From Methyloligella halotolerans (GTDB lineage Bacteria > Pseudomonadota > Alphaproteobacteria > Rhizobiales > Methyloligellaceae), in contig NZ_MASI01000002.1 of assembly GCF_001708935.1 (NCBI RefSeq), positions 186,001 through 250,000 on the forward strand: a DNA stretch of 64,000 nt. Direction: 5' to 3'. How positions within the stretch are numbered: position 1 is the stretch's first letter; the number at the start of each line of letters is the position of its first letter. This document shows positions 56,558 to 64,000 of the stretch, piece by piece. Both the position numbers and the translations under genes were made by a program. Under the pieces are notes generated by a model that was not told the origin of the DNA, ran no database searches, and saw only the letters and a program-made list of their open reading frames with translations.

Positions 56558-58630
56558 TCACCGCTGCTCGGGCAGCGCTTTCGCCGTCTTGGCGGCGCGG
56601 ACGAGCCGGGTGAACTCCGACCGGTAGCCGTACTCGTCCCTGCCTTTTGCGCCGTTCGCGATCTTGAGCACGTCATCGTAGCCGAAGGTGCCGGTGTATT
56701 TGCCGCCGCGCAGGAGCTGACCGAAGCCGGCGACGGCCGTGGCGAAGCGGGCGCTTTCGGGGGCTGCCTCGAAACTCTCCACTTCTGCTCCACGGTCGAT
56801 GGGGGTTTCCATCAGCTTGCTCCTATCGGCATCGGGTCGCTTGTAGCGAAGCTTCAGGAAGCCGTATTCGCCGGCTTCGTCATCGGTAGGCTTTGTGCTT
56901 TCGGCATCGCCATAGCGAAGCGGCTCGTTCAGGCGCGGTCCGCCGGCCGGCACGATCTCATAGAGTGCGGTGACCGCCTGGCCGGAGCCGACCTCACCCG
57001 CATCGACCTGATCGTTATTGAAATCCTCGCGCGCGAGGGCGCGAGTCTCGTAGCCGATCAGCCGGTACTCGGCGACGGTCTGCGGATTGAACTCGACCTG
57101 GATCTTCACATCCTTCGCGATGGGGAAGAGGGTCGAACTCGCCTCGTCCACCAGAACCTTACGGGCCTCGTTCATGGTGTCGATGTAGGCCGCGGCGCCG
57201 TTGCCGTTCTGGGCGAGCGCCTGCATCAACGCGTCGTTGTAGTTGCCGCGGCCGAAACCGAGCACGGAGAGAAAGATGCCCTTGTCGCGCTCGCGCTCGA
57301 TGAAGCCTTTGAGTTCGTCCTGGTTCGTGATGCCGACATTGAAGTCGCCATCGGTCGCCAGGATCACGCGGTTCACGCCATCCTTCTCGAAATTGCGCTG
57401 GGCGAGGCTGTAGGCCTGACGGATGCCTTCGCCGCCTGCGGTCGCGCCGCCGGATGCGAGCTGGTCGAGGGCAGCGAGGATCTTCGATTTGTCCTTCGCG
57501 CTCGTCGGCTCCAGCACCGTACCGGCGCTGCCCGCGTAGGTCACGATGGCGACCTTGTCCTCGGGCCTCAGTTCATCGACCAGCATGGACAGAGACTGCT
57601 TCAGGAGCGGGAGCCTGTCCTGTCCCTGCATGGAGCCAGAGGTATCCACCAGAAAGACGAGGTTCGCGCGCGGCCGGGCGGTACCGGCGATCTCATAGCC
57701 CTGGATACCGATGCGGATCAGCTTGCGACCTTCCGCCCACGGGCTCGGGAAGATCGCGACATCCGTGGCGAAAGGCTCCTCGGCGGATTTCGGCGGGGCG
57801 TAGCCGTAGTCGAAATAGTTGATCAGTTCTTCGGTGCGCACGGCGTCCCGCTGAGGAAGCACGTTGCGGTCGAGGGAGGAACGGACGAAGGAGTAGGACG
57901 CCGTATCGACATCGATGGAGAAGGTCGAGACCGGATCGTCCGCGGTGATCTGGAAGCCGCTCTCCGGCTCGCCGTCGAACTTGTCCCTGCCGAAAGGCTC
58001 CGCCGAGTTGATAATCTGATCCGGCAGGAGCGCACGTGTTCGCGGGGCGTAGCTCTGAGCATAGCCTTCCGCGCTGGGTGCTGCCTGAGGCACGGCAAAT
58101 CCTCTTGCCTCGCCGGGCAGTCCGCGGTCGTAAACACCATTGGCGATGGGAGGAGGCGTCGGCTGGGGCTCAGATGCCGCGAGATCGGTTTCGGCAGATG
58201 CCTTCGGTTCGGGTGCAGCCGGCGGCGCTTTCCCTTCAAGCTCGGGCTTTGCCGTGCCGGCATCTTCGTCAGGGGAGACCGTCTCCCGCTGGGCGAGAGG
58301 ATCGCGCAAGCTTGGATCGTGCCAATAGAGCCAAGAGCCGGCCCCGGCCACGAGCAGCATCGCGCAAGCGGCGATCAGAGGTTGACGGTGGAGAGCGCTT
58401 CGCTTCGGTGGCGTGGAGTAAGTGGTCGAGTGCATCTTCAAGCCCTTTCGCGATGGCGGGGTTGTGGGTGCCATCCGATGCTTGAGACGCGGCGCCTCAT
58501 CCGATCCTTGGACGCGATCGGAATTTTCTTCGTCGAAGCGCTTCAGCGCCTCCTCGATCGCCGTCGCCTTCCTTTGCGGCTGCGGGGTCTCGGGAAAGCG
58601 GATCATGTCTTCGTCTTTCTCAGGAGCCAT
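56558..58630 (-). CDS. Membrane-anchored VWA-domain protein (YfbK type)
   Basis: A 690-residue protein. A cytosolic N-terminus of about 83 residues is followed by one membrane helix (about 84-103) and a Pro/Ala/Glu-rich periplasmic linker. Then come the YfbK N-terminal domain (about 205-320), a von Willebrand A domain with an intact MIDAS (DTSGS, Asp329-Ser333, and ATDGD), and the YfbK C-terminal domain. The role is unknown. It begins inside the ECF sigma gene (11-base overlap). The arrangement suggests the N-terminus may hold the sigma factor; the first 50 residues lack a recognisable zinc-finger anti-sigma motif. Confidence 0.85.
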   Translation of the reverse strand: MAPEKDEDMIRFPETPQPQRKATAIEEALKRFDEENSDRVQGSDEAPRLKHRMAPTTPPSRKGLKMHSTTYSTPPKRSALHRQPLIAACAMLLVAGAGSWLYWHDPSLRDPLAQRETVSPDEDAGTAKPELEGKAPPAAPEPKASAETDLAASEPQPTPPPIANGVYDRGLPGEARGFAVPQAAPSAEGYAQSYAPRTRALLPDQIINSAEPFGRDKFDGEPESGFQITADDPVSTFSIDVDTASYSFVRSSLDRNVLPQRDAVRTEELINYFDYGYAPPKSAEEPFATDVAIFPSPWAEGRKLIRIGIQGYEIAGTARPRANLVFLVDTSGSMQGQDRLPLLKQSLSMLVDELRPEDKVAIVTYAGSAGTVLEPTSAKDKSKILAALDQLASGGATAGGEGIRQAYSLAQRNFEKDGVNRVILATDGDFNVGITNQDELKGFIERERDKGIFLSVLGFGRGNYNDALMQALAQNGNGAAAYIDTMNEARKVLVDEASSTLFPIAKDVKIQVEFNPQTVAEYRLIGYETRALAREDFNNDQVDAGEVGSGQAVTALYEIVPAGGPRLNEPLRYGDAESTKPTDDEAGEYGFLKLRYKRPDADRSKLMETPIDRGAEVESFEAAPESARFATAVAGFGQLLRGGKYTGTFGYDDVLKIANGAKGRDEYGYRSEFTRLVRAAKTAKALPEQR

Positions 58631-59165
58631 CTTCGTCGCTCCGTTCTTCCTTCAGCTTGCGGCGGGCCTGATGCATGCGCCACGAGACCGTGGATTCGGC
58701 CACGCCCAGCACTTCCGCGGCCTCGGCATGGCTCATTTCCTCGCCGGCGACGAGGATGACGGTTTCCCGCAACGTGTCGTCGAGAGCGGCGAGGTCGGAG
58801 GCGATCCAGCTCCTCCGATAGAGGTCGCGCCCGTCCGGTCCGGGCGTGAGAGCTGCGAGATTCGCAGCGCCCTGCATCAACCGGTTCTGGCTTTGCCTGC
58901 GGCGGAGGTGGTCGCGACAGGCGTTGAGGGCGACGCCGGTCAGCCAGGTGGTGAATTTCGCATCGCCACGGAAGCCGACAAGCTTGGTGACCAGCGCGCA
59001 GCAGATGTCCTGGGCGATATCCTCGGCATCTTCCGGCGAGCCTATGCTGCGCCAGGCGATGCGGTGAATGCGGCCGTAGTGGCGCTCCAGTAGCTGCGCG
59101 AAGGCGGCGCGATCGCCATCCTTCGCGGCAGCGACGAGAGCGCTATCGCTTCGTTCGCATCCCAT
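58620..59165 (-). CDS. ECF-type RNA polymerase sigma factor
   Basis: A 181-residue sigma-70 family factor with only regions 2 and 4. Region 2 includes RHYGRIHRIAWRSIGSPEDAEDIAQDICCALVTKL and FTTWLTGVALNACRDHLRRR. Region 4 includes RETVILVAGEEMSHAEAAEVLGVAESTVSWRMHQARRKL. The start is ATG 59165 (MGCERSDSAL); TTG 59183 would add six residues. The downstream VWA gene overlaps it by 11 bases and is the likely partner or regulator. Confidence 0.93.
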   Translation of the reverse strand: MGCERSDSALVAAAKDGDRAAFAQLLERHYGRIHRIAWRSIGSPEDAEDIAQDICCALVTKLVGFRGDAKFTTWLTGVALNACRDHLRRRQSQNRLMQGAANLAALTPGPDGRDLYRRSWIASDLAALDDTLRETVILVAGEEMSHAEAAEVLGVAESTVSWRMHQARRKLKEERSDEDGS

Positions 59166-59183
59166 TGCTTCGGTTTCGACCAA

Positions 59184-59432
59184 CAGCCCGCTTCCAGCGA
59201 AGTTTTCAAACAGGTCGGCCTAGGGCCGATGCCTATTACCGTGAGACGCGGGTGCGAAGGCAATCCTTGGGTGAGGCGCGAAAATTTTTCAGCAGGCCCC
59301 AGAACCTATTCGGGCGCGGAACCGACGGGCATTGCAACCCTGTGCACGAATAAGTTGCTCTACACGCCCTGTATCGCTTTATAGTTGTATCTTCTCGACG
59401 TTCTAGTCCCAGACGAGCCGGGGGTGAGAATC
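59184..59432. other. Divergent intergenic region (sigma factor / cell-wall hydrolase)
   Basis: 249 bases that must hold the sigma-factor promoter and that of the hydrolase. I found no convincing ECF-type -35/-10 pair, terminator or gene. A GGGGGTGAG ribosome-binding site precedes ATG 59433. Confidence 0.4.
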
Positions 59433-60389
59433 ATGGCTTCGACAAGCGAACTGCGAAATTGGTGGCGCCGATACGAATGCAAGCGGGACGACATGACCCG
59501 CATCGATTTCTGCGAGGACAGCATCCTGGTGGCGCCGGAATCGGTGGACGCTTTCCACGCTCTGGCGACGGTGCTGAAGCGCCACCGATACAGTCTCCGG
59601 CCCGGCGACACGGATTCCTACAACTGCCGCACGATCACCGGCGGCAACGGCAGGAGTCTCCATTCCTACGGGATCGCGCTCGATATCAACTGGAACACGA
59701 ACCCTTACCGGGATCATCCGGGCCGGCGGGACGTCCGCTATTCCGATAAGCCCACCCAGGCCGAGCGGGCGGCCGAGGTGCGCGCCGGGACGGCGGACAC
59801 GGATATGACGCCGGCAATGATCGCCGACATCCTCTCCATCAAGACGGTGGGAGGCCGCCGCGTATTTCAGTGGGGCGGCGATTGGAGCACGCTGAAGGAC
59901 AGCATGCATTTCCAGATCGATCTGCCGCCGGGTCAACTGGCCGAGGGGATCGATCCCGAAAGCGTTGGGCCGGAGATCGCCGACGAGGTTGCCGAGGTTT
60001 TCGCCGAAGCCGTGACCAATGGCGCGGGCCGCTACCGGGTGATCTCCCGATCAGGCTTGCGGCTCAGGTCGGGGCCGGGCACCGAATTCGACATCATCAA
60101 GCTGCTTCCGCTCGATACGCTCGTCTATGAGATGGGCCGGGATGGGTTGTGGTCGCAGATCTCCCTGGAGGATGACGGCATCGCCGACGGCCACGTCCAT
60201 GGCTCCTATCTGGAGCGGCCGGGAGCAATAAGAGCGACACTCTCTTCGACTTGGCCGATCTGGCCGATCTCGTTGCGGATGAAAGAGACAGGGGCGCCGG
60301 AATCGAGCCCCGGGACATCTACCCCGCCTTTCATCCGAGCGCGCGCGGCAATATCGACCGGTATTGGCCCGATGTGCGCGATGGATTGA
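59433..60389 (+). CDS. M15-type peptidoglycan peptidase with SH3 domain (probably the front part of a split gene)
   Basis: As read, 318 residues. An M15 D-Ala-D-Ala carboxypeptidase-like domain (about 15-170) has zinc ligands in SLHSYGIALDIN and KDSMHFQID. It is followed by a bacterial SH3 domain (about 200-262; YRVISRSGLRLRSGPGTEFD). After YLERPG (about 263-268) the reading becomes low-complexity (TLSSTWPIWPISL...) and overlaps the next gene by 139 bases. One extra G in the GGG at 60221-60223 would join it to the downstream GH19 domain in one frame. No signal peptide is visible. Confidence 0.8.
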   Translation: MASTSELRNWWRRYECKRDDMTRIDFCEDSILVAPESVDAFHALATVLKRHRYSLRPGDTDSYNCRTITGGNGRSLHSYGIALDINWNTNPYRDHPGRRDVRYSDKPTQAERAAEVRAGTADTDMTPAMIADILSIKTVGGRRVFQWGGDWSTLKDSMHFQIDLPPGQLAEGIDPESVGPEIADEVAEVFAEAVTNGAGRYRVISRSGLRLRSGPGTEFDIIKLLPLDTLVYEMGRDGLWSQISLEDDGIADGHVHGSYLERPGAIRATLSSTWPIWPISLRMKETGAPESSPGTSTPPFIRARAAISTGIGPMCAMD

Positions 60390-60871
60390 AGGAGTTCGAA
60401 CTCCTGGATCCGGAAATGATCGCCATGGCGCTGGGGACGATCAACGCGGAGAGCGCAGGCTTCAAGCCGATCAGCGAATTCCGGAGCCGTTACAACACCC
60501 GGTCGACACCCTTCGATCTCTACGACGCCGGCACGTCGAGAGGCCGAATGCTGGGCAATACCCGCCGAGGCGATGGACCACGCTACAAGGGTCGCGGCTT
60601 TATCCAGCTCACTGGGCGATACAACTACGCCACGATCGGAGCCGAGCTCGCCGTCGATCTTGAGGGCGACCCCGAACTGGCGAATGACGGCGCCGTCGCC
60701 GGAAAAATTCTCGCCTGCTTCCTGAAGAAGAAGGAGGACTCCGTGCGCGCGGCGATCGGACGACGTGACTTGCACACCGCCCGCAAGCTGGTGAACGGCG
60801 GCACGCACGGATTCGACCGCTTCAAATCGGCCTTCGACACGATCATGAACCGGGTGAGTGAGCCCGCCTAG
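60251..60871 (+). CDS. GH19 chitinase/endolysin-like domain (probably the back part of a split gene)
   Basis: 206 residues from a weak TTG start at 60251; the frame is open further upstream (AGSNKSDTLFDLADLAD). The core matches glycoside hydrolase family 19: the catalytic Glu in ALGTINAESAGF and the RYKGRGFIQLTGRYNYATIG signature. Such domains cleave chitin or, in endolysins, the glycan strand of peptidoglycan. With the M15 and SH3 domains upstream it would make a bifunctional cell-wall hydrolase, for example an endolysin or predation/defence enzyme. No phage genes surround it. Confidence 0.8.
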   Translation: MADLADLVADERDRGAGIEPRDIYPAFHPSARGNIDRYWPDVRDGLKEFELLDPEMIAMALGTINAESAGFKPISEFRSRYNTRSTPFDLYDAGTSRGRMLGNTRRGDGPRYKGRGFIQLTGRYNYATIGAELAVDLEGDPELANDGAVAGKILACFLKKKEDSVRAAIGRRDLHTARKLVNGGTHGFDRFKSAFDTIMNRVSEPA

Positions 60872-61581
60872 TTGGTGGCCGGGGCGGTCTGCTTGACCGC
60901 TTCCAGAGTAAGCTTGGCGGCCTCCGCCGACGAGGCCGGGTTCTGCCCGGTCACCAGGCGACCATCGACAACTGCGAATGGCTGGAAGTCGCCGGCCTTC
61001 TCGTAGTTCGCGCCGAGCTCCTTCAGCCGGTCCTCCAGCAGGAAGGGCACCTTGTCCTTCAGGTCGACGGCGACCTCCTCGCTATTGGTGAAGGCCGTGA
61101 CGCGGCGGCCTTTCACCAGCGGATCGCCGTTCTCGTCCTTGGCGTTCACGAGACCCGCCGGCCCGTGGCATACGGCGGCGACGACCTTTCCGTCCGCCCA
61201 GGCCTTTGTCAGCAGGTCGGCCAGGGTCTGGCTCTCGGGCAGATCCCACATGGTGCCGTGACCGCCGGGCAGAAAGACCGCATCGTATTTGGAGACATCG
61301 ACCTCGGAGATGGGCTTGGTGTTCTTCAGGGCCGCGGAGGCCTCCTCATCCCGCTTGAACCGGGTCACGCTTTCCGGCGTGCCGCCTTCGGGCTCCAGGG
61401 AGCGCGGATCGATTGGCGCCTCGCCGCCTTCGATGGAGGCCAAGGTCACGTCGGCTCCCTCATCGACGAAGGCGTAGTAGGGCGTGGTGAGCTCCTCGAA
61501 CCAGAGCCCCGTCGGTTCTCCGCCCTGGCCCATGGTTGCGGCGGAGGTGACGATAACGAGGACGTGGAGAGGATTGGTCAT
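60868..61581 (-). CDS. DJ-1/PfpI family protein (type 1 glutamine amidotransferase-like)
   Basis: A 237-residue protein of the Hsp31/PfpI group. The nucleophile elbow AAVCHGPAGLV contains the catalytic Cys-His, DAVFLPGGHGTMWDLPE precedes it, and TGQNPASS is near the end. Members act as glyoxalases, deglycases or chaperones; which applies here is unknown. ATG 61581 has AAGGAGC upstream. It converges on the GH19 gene with overlapping stops. Confidence 0.9.
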   Translation of the reverse strand: MTNPLHVLVIVTSAATMGQGGEPTGLWFEELTTPYYAFVDEGADVTLASIEGGEAPIDPRSLEPEGGTPESVTRFKRDEEASAALKNTKPISEVDVSKYDAVFLPGGHGTMWDLPESQTLADLLTKAWADGKVVAAVCHGPAGLVNAKDENGDPLVKGRRVTAFTNSEEVAVDLKDKVPFLLEDRLKELGANYEKAGDFQPFAVVDGRLVTGQNPASSAEAAKLTLEAVKQTAPATN

Positions 61582-61611
61582 GAGAGCTCCTTGGTCGGAA
61601 TAGCGGCGCGC

Positions 61612-61623
61612 TGGCACGTGCCA
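61612..61623. promoter_or_regulatory. 12-base perfect palindrome upstream of the PfpI-like gene
   Basis: TGGCACGTGCCA lies 30 bases before ATG 61581, inside the gap between this gene and the end of dinB. The position fits an operator overlapping the promoter, but no regulator is implied. Confidence 0.3.
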
Positions 61624-61679
61624 TCTAGAAAGCCGAGACGCGATGCACAAGACCGGGCGCCCGGCGGCGTTCTATCGGA

Positions 61680-62798
61680 TCAATCCGCCAGCAGGTCGAA
61701 TTGGGGCTGGTGTTCGCCATCGGATTCGGCCACTTCGAGAGGGAAGCCCGAGACGGTCACGCCCAGAAGCCGGATCCCCTTCTCGCCGACGGTGGCGCGG
61801 CGCACCAGCATGCGACTGATCTCGTAGAGCGCGTCCCGGCTGGCGACGATCTGCGGCTGACTGTGGCTGCGGGTGATCTGCTCGAAATCGGCATACTTCA
61901 CCTTCACCGTCACGGTCCGGCCAAAGGCAGTGTTCTTCTCGCACCACTCCCAGACCTTCTCCGCCAAAGCACCGAGCGCCTCGTCCACGGCGGCGAGATG
62001 CATGAGGTCTTCCGCATATGTCCGCTCCGTACCGGAGGATTTGCGGATCCTGTTGGGGGTGACCCGGCGGTCATCCTCACCGCGGGCAATGGTGTAGTAC
62101 CAGCGGCCCGCCTTACCGAAATGGCGGTTGAGATCGTCCAACGCCATGGCGACCAGATCAGCGCCTGTGAAGATGCCCAAGCCGTTCATCTTCCGTGTTG
62201 TCGCCGGGCCGACGCCGTGAAACTTGTCCACCGGTAGCGAGGCGATGAACGCCATGCCCTGACCGGGCCGGATCACAAACTGGCCGTTGGGCTTGCGCTG
62301 GCCTGAAGCGAGCTTGGCGAGGAACTTGTTGTAGGAGATGCCGGCCGATGCGGTGAGGCCGGTCTCGTCTGAGATGCGCTTGCGGATCTCCCGCGCCGTC
62401 TCCGTCGCCGTCGGGATCGCCCGGCGGTTTTCAGTAACGTCCAGATACGCCTCGTCGAGAGACGCCGGCTCGATAAGCGGCGTGTATTCGGCGAAGATCT
62501 CGCGGATTTCTTTCGAGATGGCGCGATAGGTGTCGAAGCGTGGCTTGATGAAGATCAGGTCCGGGCATTTGCGCAAGGCTGTGGTTGACGGCATGGCCGA
62601 GCGGACACCGAAGACCCGGGCTTCGTAGCTGGCCGCCGCAACCACACCGCGGGCGGCGCCATGACCGACCGCCACGGGCTTGCCTCTCAGCTCGGGATTA
62701 TCGCGCTGCTCCACGGACGCAAAGAACGCATCCATATCGATATGGAGGATCTTGCGGATGGCGGCTTCGGACGCGTTTTCAGACACGTATTCGGACAT
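61680..62798 (-). CDS. dinB: DNA polymerase IV (Y-family)
   Basis: A 372-residue translesion polymerase. The catalytic acids lie in LHIDMDAFFASVEQ and SLDEAYLDV. The steric region YEARVFGVRSAM, the helix-hairpin-helix LPVDKFHGVGPATTRKM and the little-finger domain are present. The C-terminus PQFDLLAD contains a QFDLL beta-clamp-binding motif. The start is ATG 62798 (MSEYVSENA); TTG 62804 is an alternative. It diverges from the DUF763 gene, with an SOS box in the shared promoter region. Confidence 0.95.
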   Translation of the reverse strand: MSEYVSENASEAAIRKILHIDMDAFFASVEQRDNPELRGKPVAVGHGAARGVVAAASYEARVFGVRSAMPSTTALRKCPDLIFIKPRFDTYRAISKEIREIFAEYTPLIEPASLDEAYLDVTENRRAIPTATETAREIRKRISDETGLTASAGISYNKFLAKLASGQRKPNGQFVIRPGQGMAFIASLPVDKFHGVGPATTRKMNGLGIFTGADLVAMALDDLNRHFGKAGRWYYTIARGEDDRRVTPNRIRKSSGTERTYAEDLMHLAAVDEALGALAEKVWEWCEKNTAFGRTVTVKVKYADFEQITRSHSQPQIVASRDALYEISRMLVRRATVGEKGIRLLGVTVSGFPLEVAESDGEHQPQFDLLAD

Positions 62799-62892
62799 GG
62801 CCAACCGGCTCTAGCATCTCTCCAAGGGTCCCTGCGTGCCCGCCGCGATCCCCGCGCGACGCTGGAACCGGGCAGCGGAATCATGATATTTC

Positions 62893-62907
62893 GTTCCGCA
62901 TTCGTTC
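62893..62907. promoter_or_regulatory. LexA (SOS) box of the alphaproteobacterial type
   Basis: GTTC-CGCATTC-GTTC is an exact match to the alphaproteobacterial LexA site GTTC-N7-GTTC. It lies 27 bases before the DUF763 start and 95 bases before the dinB start, so LexA bound here could repress both divergent genes. Confidence 0.8.
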
Positions 62908-62933
62908 GCAATCGCGGCACAAGGGATTTCACC

Positions 62934-64000
62934 ATGGCGAGACGCGCCGGCAGCGCCGATCTGCCGCTCCACGGCGGGCGAGTCCCCGCCTGGCTCGGCC
63001 AGCGTATGACCAAGCTCGGCACCGTGATCGCGCAGGCTATCTTGCACGAATACGGGCGGGACGAGTTCCTGCGCCGGATGGCCCATCCCTTCTGGTTCCA
63101 GTCTTTCGGCTCGGTCATGGGGATGGACTGGCACTCGTCCGGCATCACCACCTCGGTGATCGGCGCGTTGAAGCGCGGGCTCAACCCCATCGCTGGCGAG
63201 CTCGGCATCCATGTTTGCGGCGGGCGGGGCAAGCATTCCCGGGCCACGCCCGGCGAACTCCTCGATATCGGCGATCGTGTCGGGCTGGACGGCGGCGCGC
63301 TCGGCAAGACGAGCAAGCTGGTCGCCAAGGTGGATAGCGCGGGCGTCAGGATGGGTTCGACCTCTATCTACACGGTTTCATCGTCACCGATGACGGCCAG
63401 TGGGTCGTGGTGCAGCAGGGCATGAACGGCGATAAGCGCCAGGCTCGCCGGTACCACTGGCTCTCGGAAGATTTGAAAAGCTTCGTTGACGCGCCCCATT
63501 CGGCCATCGACGGCAAAAACCAGGGCGAGATCGTCAATCTCACCGATCGTAGAGCGGACGCTTCGCGGACCGGCCAGCTTTCGCTGCTCAGCGATCTCGG
63601 GCCGGACAGAATCGTCGGCGAGGTGGCGGCGCTCCGGCGTTTGACGGAGACAGCGGCTCAGCCGGCGCAAGGAATGCTGCCCCATCTCGTGATGCCGGAA
63701 CATCACGATGTGCGCGCCGGCGATGTCGTGTTGCGCCGGCTGCACGGGGCGCTGGCCGCGGCGGCCGATGCGGGACCGAAGGATTTCGCCGATCTCCTGA
63801 TGGTGCCGGGGGTCGGCGCGCGCACGGTCTTCTCTCTGGCCCAGGTCGCCGAGGTGGTGCACGGCGCGCCCTGTCGCTTCTCCGATCCGGCGCGATTTTC
63901 GTTCGCCCATGGCGGCAAGGACCGGCATCCCTATCCTGTGCCGACGCGGGTCTACGACAAGACCCTGGCCGTCCTCAGGGATGCGCTGCACAAGGCCAAG
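62934..64000 (+). pseudogene. DUF763 family protein, frameshifted and cut by the window end
   Basis: It begins MARRAGSADLPLHGG (ATG 62934), followed by FWFQSFGSVMGMDWHSSGITTSVIGALK, GGRGKHSRATP and KTSKLVAKVDSAG, all DUF763 hallmarks. At 63345-63350 the frame breaks. The expected VQDGFDLYLHGFIV..D appears in another frame if one C is added before AGGATGGG (frame 1 itself ends at 63425). The rest (VVVQQGMN, ARRYHWLSEDL and onward) stays open to base 64000. The C-terminal part contains a helix-hairpin-helix-like VPGVGARTVFSLA. The function is unknown; the SOS box upstream suggests DNA repair. It may be intact if the break is a sequencing error. Confidence 0.78.

Noticed and set aside
59433..60871. 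Prophage lysis module
   Set aside because: Despite endolysin-like domains there is no holin, terminase, capsid, tail or integrase gene within the window.

Overview
The window is a GC-rich (roughly 63 %), gene-dense segment from an alphaproteobacterium, most likely of the Hyphomicrobiales (Rhizobiales) type. Evidence for that placement: a LigD with ligase-then-polymerase order; a hemC-hemD-mitofilin-like-hemY block diverging from tsaD-gpsA-yciI-EVE; an rsmB / heparinase II-III / purH order; rhizobial-type (type III) glutamine synthetases behind a sigma-54 promoter; an alphaproteobacterial LexA box (GTTC-N7-GTTC); and an extragenic palindromic repeat of a kind common in this class. There is no phage, insertion sequence, CRISPR array or rRNA operon. 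One tRNA gene, tRNA-Thr(CGT), is present. The species cannot be fixed from the sequence alone.

Layout. 1-8.0 kb: 3' part of ligD, a thioredoxin-reductase-like flavoprotein, an extensin-like lipoprotein, a diacylglycerol-kinase-like lipid kinase and a 1226-residue autotransporter with a regular passenger repeat of about 61 residues. 8.0-17.4 kb: tRNA-Thr, a DUF4336 protein, the haem-biosynthesis block with HemY and a mitofilin-like protein, then tsaD, gpsA, yciI, EVE and DUF1761. 17.5-27.4 kb: acs, an acyltransferase, a globin-fold protein that has lost its haem ligand, htpX, an RsmB-type methyltransferase, a heparinase II/III protein and purH. 27.4-34.3 kb: a LemA / TPM / TPM-MFS fusion operon, an MscS channel and an L,D-transpeptidase with a clear terminator. 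34.3-39.9 kb: a TetR regulator diverging from two tandem type III glutamine synthetases, an aldo/keto reductase and a PGPGW-like membrane protein. 39.9-44.1 kb: an arsenic and peroxide block (two unrelated arsenate reductases, cytochrome b561, catalase-like peroxidase, ACR3 permease, ArsR with a large palindromic operator). 44.2-47.4 kb: an APC-like permease, a methyltransferase and a FUSC exporter. 47.4-56.4 kb: an amine-catabolism region (aminobutyraldehyde dehydrogenase, a polyamine-type ABC importer, a LysR regulator, and divergent ethanolamine ammonia-lyase eutBC). 56.4-64 kb: a repeat element, an ECF sigma factor overlapping a membrane-anchored VWA protein, a cell-wall hydrolase pair that looks like one split gene, a PfpI-like protein, dinB and a DUF763 gene cut by the window end.

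How the parts work together. The 35-56 kb half reads as nitrogen and amine handling: polyamine import, aldehyde oxidation, ethanolamine deamination and ammonia or amine assimilation by sigma-54-driven type III glutamine synthetases. The 40-44 kb block is arsenate reduction plus arsenite export plus peroxide defence. At the right edge dinB and DUF763 share an intergenic region with a perfect alphaproteobacterial SOS box, which places the uncharacterised DUF763 family in the DNA-damage response.

Caution. Three genes (ACR3, the M15/GH19 hydrolase, DUF763) each show an apparent single-base loss in a short C or G run. The TPM-MFS fusion could have a similar cause. Either the assembly carries homopolymer errors or these genes are genuinely frameshifted; the raw reads would decide.
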